A DNA stretch of 64,000 bases from Lampris incognitus (lineage: Eukaryota; Chordata; Actinopteri; Lampriformes; Lampridae). This document shows positions 56,401 to 64,000 of this stretch, piece by piece. The notes beneath the pieces were generated by a model, which saw only the letters and a program-made list of their open reading frames with translations, made no database searches and had not been told where the DNA came from. Every line of letters starts with the position of its first letter. The stretch's first letter is position 1. The stretch spans positions 1,997,715 to 2,061,714 of the forward strand of contig NC_079221.1 of the NCBI RefSeq assembly GCF_029633865.1, read 5' to 3'. Both the position numbers and the translations under genes were made by a program.

Positions 56401-56561
56401 TTTCACAGAACAAACACGTGACTCCAACCCAACTTTGTACGTCAGCCTAGCTAATTAACGGCACCTCATCTGAGCGTCTGATTTGCGTCCCTTACCAAGT
56501 TTCCATTTACAGTTAAGTAGGCAAAGTTCACTGCAACGAAGAGCAGGATCCTCGCGTCCAT
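49443..56561 (-). CDS. glb1l: Beta-galactosidase-1-like protein, complete
   Basis: Sixteen coding exons: 56561-56496, 55515-55346, 55244-55094, 54175-54115, 54034-53940, 53345-53165, 53052-52994, 52033-51912, 51744-51704, 51565-51447, 51321-51247, 51103-51014, 50888-50775, 50526-50395, 50135-49908, 49646-49443. Phases agree throughout; 635 residues (human GLB1L is about 654). It begins with a signal peptide ([20 protein letters not shown]). The glycoside hydrolase family 35 barrel follows: [32 protein letters not shown], acid/base Glu about 185 in VENEYGSY, nucleophile Glu about 265 in [25 protein letters not shown]. Jelly-roll domains end [20 protein letters not shown]. The family removes beta-galactosyl residues; GLB1L substrates are poorly known. 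Intron 14 has a GC donor. The call glb1l rather than glb1 rests on the ankzf1 neighbour. Confidence 0.95.
52422..52865 (-). mobile_element. tRNA-derived SINE, copy 2 (glb1l intron 7)
   Basis: Same family as 44236-44645. The minus strand begins GTCCGGGTAACGTGGCGG, with box B-like GGTTCGAATCC near 52815-52805, and ends in TGGGGAGAAAACGGG near 52445. It lies between glb1l coding exons 7 and 8. Confidence 0.85.
53466..53903 (-). mobile_element. tRNA-derived SINE, copy 3 (glb1l intron 5)
   Basis: Same family. Box B-like GGTTCAAATCC is near 53848-53838 on the minus strand. The 3' end runs into a (GA)n microsatellite at 53427-53469 and (TA)n at 53408-53426. It sits between coding exons 5 and 6. Confidence 0.85.
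54590..55010. repeat. Degenerate GGCCCA/GGCCAC repeat in glb1l intron 3
   Basis: Diverged units built on TTTGCCAAAGGTGGCCCATA, TTTGGGCCATATT and GTGGGCCACTTCAGG spaced about 50 bp apart. It is a known style of fish intronic repeat. The frames here are not coding. Confidence 0.6.
55900..56345. repeat. About 34-bp minisatellite in glb1l intron 1
   Basis: About 13 copies of CTCCATGTATACCCTGCTCT plus CCAGCGACCCCCCC. Copies differ mainly in the length of the C-run (7-10). The minus strand is G-rich (GGGGGGGTCGCTGG). All ORFs over it are repeat products. Confidence 0.95.
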
Positions 56562-56694
56562 GTCCACCGTGTCCTTCCTTGGGAGCACGACACCCGCAGC
56601 TTCCTCCACAGCTCACGGGTCCCCCGAGCTCATGCCGTCGCCCTGCTGCCCGCGGCCTCCTCCCTGACGACCACCATGGACCAGCCGCCCGCCC

Positions 56695-56727
<33 letters not shown>

Positions 56728-56885
56728 GACCTCCGCACTTCAAAATCACTGTCATGTGACGGCCACGCTGGGATCCGCTGGGTCCTAAGCCCCGCCAGAT
56801 AACCACCCGCCCCGCCCCCCGTCCAAAACAAGCGCACCCCTCCCAAAGCAGTACTGCATAAACTAACTCCGTGTTAACCAGAAAA
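56562..56885 (-). promoter_or_regulatory. glb1l upstream region with (CAG)n
   Basis: GC-rich sequence 5' of the glb1l start codon, with a CTG/CAG run of about ten units at 56697-56728. An upstream minus-strand ATG near 56633 opens only a very short frame (MSSGDP, stop). The start of transcription is unknown. Confidence 0.4.
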
Positions 56886-56888
56886 CAC

Positions 56889-56945
<57 letters not shown>

Positions 56946-57110
56946 TGACCTTTCCTTTCCCTTTTCAGATCTGTTTTCCTTTTCAGATCTGTTTTTATTT
57001 TCAGATCTGTTTTTATTTTCAGATCTGTTTTTATTTTCAGATCTGTTTCCCTTTTCAGATCTGTTTTCCTTTTCAGATCTGTTTTTCTTTTCAGATCTGT
57101 TTTTGCAGTG
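56889..57110. repeat. (GT)n followed by TTTTCAGATCTGTTT tandem repeats
   Basis: A (GT)n run at 56889-56943, then eight or nine copies of an 18-bp unit (CAGATCTGTTTTTATTTT and variants) at about 56967-57104. Confidence 0.95.
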
Positions 57111-57224
57111 TGAAGTCCTCCGTGATGACGAGGCATGAATGTCCAGTGTGTCAGAGGAAACTATAGATGTACTGTTAGCCTGTCTCTGTAAAGAAGACAC
57201 AAAGAAAAGAGGATTGCTGTCAAA

Positions 57225-57328
57225 TAATAACAATAATGATAATAATAATAATAATGATAATAATGATAATAATGATAATGATAATAATAATAATAATGAT
57301 AATAATAATAATAATGATAATAATGATA

Positions 57329-57360
<32 letters not shown>

Positions 57361-57643
57361 GATAATAATAATAATAATGATAATAATGATAATAATGATA
57401 ATGATAATAATAATAATGATAATAATAATAATAATGATAATAATAATAATAATGATAATAATGATGATAATAATAATAATGATAATAATGATAATAATAA
57501 TAATAATGATAATGCTAATAATAATGATAATAATAATGATAATGATAATAATGATAATAATAATAATAATGATAATAATAATAATAATAATACTAATGAT
57601 AATAATAATAATAATGATAATAATGATAATAATAATAATGATA

Positions 57644-57679
<36 letters not shown>

Positions 57680-57722
57680 CTAATAATAATGATAATAATA
57701 ATGATAATAATGATAATGATAC
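57225..57722. repeat. (ATA/ATG)n trinucleotide array, about 500 bp
   Basis: AATAATGATAATAATAATAA-type sequence. The Asn/Asp and Ile/Met frames on plus and the poly-Ile or Leu/Ser frames on minus follow from the repeat. Confidence 0.95.
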
Positions 57723-57859
57723 ACACACGTAATGTCCCAAACGCCGTCTGACTTCCCACACAAAGTAGGCTGAATGTGAGCAGCTGCTATTGTGCCTGAC
57801 ACAGCTGCAGAACAAAGCAGCCAGCTCACGAAGGGGTTTCTTTATTACGCTTAGGAGCC

Positions 57860-58169
57860 ACGCAACGTAAGCTTCTCTCCCCCTGTACCCCCCCTGCACC
57901 CCCTGTAGCCCCCCCGTCTCTCTCCCCTGCCCCCCCCTGCACCCTCCCCACCCCACCCCGTCTCTCTCCCCTGCCCCCCCTGCACCCTCCCCACCCCACC
58001 CCGTCTCTCTCCCCTGCCCCCCGCAACCCCACCCGTCTCTCTCCCCTGCCCCCTGCACCCCCCGTCTCTCTCCCCTGCCCCCCCTGCACCCCCACCCCCC
58101 GTCTCTCTCCCCCGCACCCCCCCGTCTCTCTCCCCTGCACCCCGCACCCCCCGTCTCCCCCCCCTCTCG

Positions 58170-58203
<34 letters not shown>
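57860..58203. repeat. C-rich minisatellite plus (GT)n
   Basis: Units of CCCCTGCACCCCCCGTCTCTCTC, about 30-50 bp and irregular, ending in a (GT)n run at 58173-58203. The minus strand is G-rich. Confidence 0.9.
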
Positions 58204-59453
<1,250 letters not shown>

Positions 59454-59624
59454 TAGACCAGAGCCCCGATACAGAACTGACGCTGCACTGGCTAGACCTG
59501 GAAACAGCTAGGCCTCATAGGTCCCTGATATTATTGCTCACTATCATTCACTGGTAGCCCGCTGAACGTTGCAGAATATTGTACCGTGCATGCACCAGTA
59601 GACACGTTGGCCACTGGCTGACGG

Positions 59625-59710
59625 GTCGGACCCTTTAGTCGAGCGGTCAGCGATGTCTCCCGCGGTGCGGGCGATACGGGTTCGCGTCCCGGCCGCGGCA
59701 GTTCCTGTGG
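59625..59710 (+). mobile_element. tRNA-like SINE head
   Basis: Box A-like TAGTCGAGCGGTC and box B-like GGTTCGCGTCC are spaced as in a tRNA, within a sequence whose arms only partly pair. It differs from the 44236 SINE family. No clear tail was found. Confidence 0.5.
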
Positions 59711-60127
59711 TTGCTCCCCGAATTCGCTATAATATGTAATACTGGTACTGACCACCAGTTTACCCACCACACCAGTAGTGTGTAGTGGATAAAAACTAAC
59801 GTCTCTGGGGTAAATTCTTTGGGTTGAAATCTACATTGTATGCTGCAGGGGCCTCTGCAGCAGGGGCCCCCGCTGCAGAGGCCCCTGCTCAGTGCCTGCG
59901 ACCGCTGGTGGGGTTCTTCCTGATCTCATCACCTTCATCATGGACTGAAAAAGTGAAACACGTTATTACCGCAGCCTCTGATCCTGATCTGGTGTCAAAC
60001 CACCTACTCTGACTACTGGTACGCAATGATAAAACAATTTCTGGTTCTCTGCAACTGGGATTGAAATGATGGAAAAGCCATAATTTCTGGAACCCTGAGT
60101 ACTGCTACTGAATGATGCAAAATACAT
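59711..60127. other. No gene recognised
   Basis: Contains a short palindromic stretch GGGGCCTCTGCAGCAGGGGC ... GCAGAGGCCCC near 59848-59885. Otherwise featureless. Confidence 0.4.
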
Positions 60128-60651
60128 AAAGTGCCTCTCACAATTATTTACACAGCTTCAATATGTCGTCTAAATGTTTAATCTAATAAATTCTGGTTTC
60201 CTCTAACTTGGGGGTCAAAGTCTAGTAATACAAATGAACAGAGTGATCCGTTCATGTTACATTACACCCACAAAACGGGGTCAGCTGTGAGCCTCATTTT
60301 GCCATGTGACCAATTAATAAGGTGACAGACACAGTAGTCATGTTACGTTCTTATTTAACAGTAGACAAAAGTGAGGCGACTTTCGGTCCGTTATCTCATT
60401 AAGCTGGTCACACGACATAACAAGGCTCATAGCTTACCCTATTATATGGAGTGCTTCAATTGTCCAACTGATTTCTATCACTGCACTTGATCTGTGACCC
60501 CCGGCTTACAGGAACATGAATCTATTAGATTAAATAACTTGGTCAACCTTTTGACATTATTCAGAAAGGGTTTTGAGCTTTTCTGAGGCTGTCATTAGCA
60601 TTTGTAAGACTTGCATACCACTGCATAAATACTTTTGAGAGGCACTGTAAT
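60128..60651. mobile_element. Tc1/mariner-type MITE, about 520 bp
   Basis: Inverted ends AGTGCCTCTCACAATTATTT (from 60129) and the complement of AGTGCCTCTCAAAAGTATTT (ending at about 60648), with TA beside the right end. The interior has no transposase. TACAGTGCCT-type ends are common to fish Tc1/mariner non-autonomous elements. Confidence 0.65.
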
Positions 60652-61194
60652 TTCTGGTGCATACTGGTATTGAATGATGGAAAAGTCCATTTCTGGTGCT
60701 CTGACTACTGAATATGAGTGATGCAAAAGACTCATTCCCTCATGTCTGTGAAAGTGCAGCTTGAGAGGTCATGAAGTGAGCGCGATTTTGAATAGCTCGC
60801 ACATGGTGCTGCCTACCAGTTGGTAGGCAATATGGCGCCCGTGTAGCCAGTTGGCCTGACTCGCTCTATACACGGCGCTGGAACATATTTGTCAATAGCG
60901 CCACCATATGGTTGGTTATTAAGCATTTTATGTTTTGCCTAATAACTCACGAACCGTTAGAAGTAGAAGTAATCTTTTTGTACAGTGGGCTCCACGGATG
61001 ACTGATTCGGCGGATATAGGCCACACCTATTTGCACCTATAAACATTTTCCATCATTTTTCATTTCAGGATCAGGAACACTTTTTAATGCCGTTCCCCCA
61101 ACCCACAGCAGTGTAACATACAGACAAAAACACACTTAAGAGCTACAAGAACACACATATCCAAACCAAAAAAAATCTTGGTAGGATCCCTCGA

Positions 61195-61262
61195 ACAAGC
61201 GCCCCTGCCGACCAGAGGAGGCGCTAGTGCAGCGACCAGGACAAATACCCACGACCAGGACA
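61195..61262 (-). mobile_element. SINE fragment (family of 44236-44645)
   Basis: GACCAGAGGAGGCGCTAGTG plus CAGCGACCAGGACAAATACC matches the body of the SINE copies in ankzf1 and glb1l. Head and tail are missing. Confidence 0.65.
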
Positions 61263-61267
61263 AAAAC

Positions 61268-61905
61268 GCCAGCCAGGATGACCGCCGGTCTGCATGGGCT
61301 AGCAATTAGCCTAGCCTGCCCCGATTACGCGTCCTGTCAGACCGCCCTCCGTGTTTCCTCCTCGGGCGCAGCTCCAGGCAGGGGCCGTGGTCCCTGTGGC
61401 AACCGGACGAAGCAGACCAAGCCCTCCCAGCCACACACCCCTGACACACCTCCCTGCACTCCACACGACGACATCAAAACCACCAGTCAACGCCAGGTGA
61501 GGCCGCCGCCAGACCGCCCTCGGTGTTATCGGAACTGCCAGAAGATCGTGCCGTGACACCTGTCCGCATGGGCTAGCAGTTAGCTTAGCCTGCCCCGCTT
61601 CCGCATCCTGTCCGACCGCCCTCGGTGTTACCTCCTCGGATGCAGCTCCGGGCAAGGCCGCGGTCCCTGGGCCCACAGATATGAATACACCTGGGCCCAC
61701 AGCGCAGCAGACCAAGCTCTCCCAGCCAACAAACCAAGACACAAACTTAGACGCAGACATGGACAAAGACACTGCGTGGACGGTCTGGGGGATGCCGCTG
61801 CGAACGTGAATTCGCGCCGCCATCTTCCCACACCAGTACTGAGTGAGGCCGCTGCAGATGGGTATTCACGCCGCCATCTTCCAACACCGGTAGCGGAAGA
61901 AGATT
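61268..61905. repeat. Local tandem duplication of about 300 bp
   Basis: GCATGGGCTAGCARTTAGCY at 61293 and 61566 is followed in both by TAGCCTGCCCCG, CGTCCTGTC/CATCCTGTCC, GACCGCCCTC.GTGTT and CTCCTCGG.GCAGCTCC. A shorter duplication (CGCCGCCATCTTCC) recurs at about 61815 and 61871. Two diverged copies of the same unit are present; origin unknown. Confidence 0.6.
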
Positions 61906-62220
61906 TTTCGGTAAATTATTTTATGCCTCTTTTGGCACACGTTTTGCGGAATCTTCACGTCATTTGTGACATACCATATTTAGATGAGCCCAATCAAAAC
62001 TTATGAGTTCGTTATTCGATATCGCTTATCGCTTGTATTTGGTTATAGCAATATTAAAGGCGTGGCCTGATGCACTTAATGGGTCGTAATTGGTCAATGC
62101 AAAACTGCAACCAGTTTTATAAATGTTCTACATACAGCCACAAAGCTCAAGTTTGTCTCATTTGATACAATTCTACGAACAGGGGGCACTACAGTAACCA
62201 TATAACGTGATATTTCTACA

Positions 62221-62673
62221 TTACACAGCTTCTCCATGAGCATCTACTACTACTACTACTACTTTCAGCTGCTCCCGTTAGGGGGCGCCATAGCGGATCA
62301 TCCGTCTCCATCTCTTCCTGTCCTCTACATCTTCCTCTGTCCCACCAGCCACCTGCATGTCCTCCCTCACCACCTCCATAAACCTCCTCTTTGGCCTTCC
62401 TCTTCTCCTCTTCCCTGGCAGCTCCATATTCAGCATCCTTCTCCCAGTATACCCAGCATCTCTCCTCCACACATGTCCAAACCATCTCAATCTTGTCTCT
62501 CTTGCTTTGTCTCCAAACCGTCCAACCTGAGCTGTCCCTCTAATATCCTCGTTCCTAATCCTGTCCTTCTTCATCACTCCCAGTGAAAATCTTATCACCT
62601 TCATCTCTGCCACCTCCAGCTCCTCCTCCTGTCTTTTCATCAGTGCCACTGTCTCCACACCATATAACATCAT
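62221..62673 (-). mobile_element. RTE-like LINE 3' end with trinucleotide tail
   Basis: The minus strand reads AMLYGVETVALMKRQEEELE-type sequence through [31 protein letters not shown] and RKRWRRMIRYGAP, then a stop. The GGCGCCCCCTAACGGGAGCA terminus and a (TAG)n tail at about 62244-62265 follow. It is 5'-truncated; the ORF remnant is open for 131 codons. Same family as 22692-23945. Confidence 0.85.
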
Positions 62674-64000
62674 TTATGAGCTCACCTTCAACCACACAGC
62701 CGAGGACTAATCAAGGAAATCAGCTGGTGTAGGGAAAACTGGTGCACACTCGCCCCCTTTGTGGCACATGTTTGAATATCACCGCTACACTGAGCAACAA
62801 AGATCATTCAGGGTCATTGTGTGCACCAAGAGTAATCTCAGCGATAAACGTAGTGGCATCGGTGTTCCTGACTTCTGAAGTCCCAAAGGAAATGGATTTG
62901 GAGTGAGGTTTGGACACACCTGCCTGAGTAGGGGACAGTAAATAAAGCGTTTGTTAGGTGGGGGATTGGAGTACAGGGCCTTGTTCTGGTTAATTACAGA
63001 CTCTTGGGGGAGGACTTCATTCAAGAGACGCCTTTCCCCGAGGTGACTCCACCCCCCCCCCGGGTCTCCCATCATGTAAAGGACAGGCCCTTCCAGCAAA
63101 CGAGGGCAGGTCTAGTCAGAACCTTTGAGTCGTAATGAAAAAGCTAAATAAGAGGACGTACCATCGGAGCCAATGCTCCCAGTACAGAGCCATATGCAGT
63201 AGGAGACAATGAGTTATATGGACAGTGGCCTAATGTCTGCTATTGGCAGTCACTGCCACTAAAGTCATTAGAGGTAAGTAGTCTGGTGTGCATATTAGTC
63301 TCAATCACTTCCCCAGACTCCCACCGTCTTTAGAAGTGGTGTTATCCTCCGTGCATTAGGCAGTCACTAAGAGTTGTTTTGTGGTCAATATTCCGATTTT
63401 CCACAAGCCTGGTCTGGGATATTGATGAGCTCTTTAATGCTTATCAGCACTCTCACAATCATAACACAATTACCCCCCCCCCAAAAACCGGACCAGTGAA
63501 TTTCATCTTTTATCCCATTCCCGGGAGAACTGGCAGGCTAATGAGCCAGAGCTGCTGGGCATTTGTGCTATCTGTACTTGGGATCGGCTGCATTAGGGAT
63601 TATGAGGCCACCCCTCTCAAAATGGAGATTTATGAGTAGAGGGGCAGCAAAGCAAATGAGATCATTGTAGAGGCTAGTCGTTAGCCCTAGCAGGGCGGGC
63701 CAGGAAAGGTTAACAGCCTACTGTGTCTTCATGCACATGTGTGTGTTTGTGTTGACCATGCGGGCATCACTCCACAGTGCGGAGTGGTCTGGCCTGCCTG
63801 AATCAGCAGACTCACATAGACCTGGCTAAGCACACTTGCAGCATGACTTTGTGCTCGCATGATGAATAAAGGGAAAGAAGTTGTGCCACATGCAGGGCTG
63901 TTACCCACCGCAGCATCTACTCAGCAGCACAGCGCCCCCTGTCGGTCAGCAGCAGCTGCCCACGGCCCCAGAGCGAACACGCCCAAGAAGCGCCTCGGAG
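62674..64000. other. No gene recognised
   Basis: Single-copy-looking sequence with C-runs at 63052-63062 and 63473-63482. Short frames have no recognisable family. AT-rich homeobox-like words (ATTAGG, TTAATGC, CATTAG) cluster near 63280-63600. This might be conserved non-coding sequence, but nothing in the single sequence proves it. Confidence 0.4.

Noticed and set aside
49443-56561. Calling this gene glb1 rather than glb1l
   Set aside because: Both are family 35 enzymes with similar motifs, but the ankzf1 neighbour and the C-terminal length fit glb1l better. A phylogeny would settle it.
56874-58058. 394-codon ORF with Leu/Ser runs, and Asn/Asp or Ile/Met ORFs on the other strand
   Set aside because: They run through (GT)n, an 18-bp repeat and an (ATA/ATG)n array.

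Overview
This is vertebrate nuclear DNA, almost certainly from a ray-finned (teleost) fish. The genes have many introns with GT-AG junctions. Their proteins are vertebrate orthologues: IGF2BP2, TRA2B, ANKZF1, GLB1L and a teleost-style six-cysteine astacin. The repeat load is typical of fish: Tc1-like, ISL2EU/Harbinger and hAT-like DNA elements, Penelope-like retroelements, RTE-type and L2-type LINEs, tRNA-derived SINEs and very many minisatellites. No prokaryotic operons, CRISPR arrays or LTR retroviral copies were recognised.

Layout: (1) 1-2.5 kb holds the first two coding exons of igf2bp2 on the minus strand; the gene runs off the left edge. (2) 4.9-6.85 kb is a 48-bp VNTR that keeps a long frame open. 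(3) 7.7-11.6 kb is a complete tra2b on the minus strand, with a GAA-rich candidate poison exon in intron 1. Human IGF2BP2 and TRA2B are also neighbours in the same orientation. (4) 11.9-24 kb is a nest of mobile elements: an ISL2EU element with a DDE transposase and a YqaJ-type nuclease, a Penelope-like element carrying hammerhead-ribozyme-like ends, and Tc1 and RTE fragments. (5) 25.5-27.6 kb is an astacin metalloprotease gene on the minus strand with a reading-frame conflict at its propeptide boundary. (6) 27.7-36 kb is mostly minisatellite, with one tRNA-Lys(TTT) gene and an L2-type LINE end. (7) 36-40.5 kb holds old repeats, a Penelope fragment, a foldback Tc1 element and a further hammerhead-like motif. 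(8) 40.8-48.8 kb is a complete ankzf1 on the plus strand (15 coding exons), and 49.4-56.6 kb is a complete glb1l on the minus strand (16 coding exons). They converge tail to tail; human ANKZF1 and GLB1L are also neighbours. (9) 56.6-64 kb is microsatellites, a MITE, SINE and LINE fragments, with no gene recognised.

Functionally the genes do not form one pathway: igf2bp2 and tra2b act in mRNA binding and splicing, ankzf1 in ribosome quality control, glb1l in glycan hydrolysis, and the astacin in extracellular proteolysis. Exon boundaries were derived by hand from splice consensus, reading phase and remembered family sequences. All main exons of tra2b, ankzf1 and glb1l join in phase. The liveliest non-gene signal is the set of hammerhead-ribozyme-like motifs (CUGANGA, hairpin, GAAAC) tied to two Penelope subfamilies, one interrupted by a MITE in its stem II loop.
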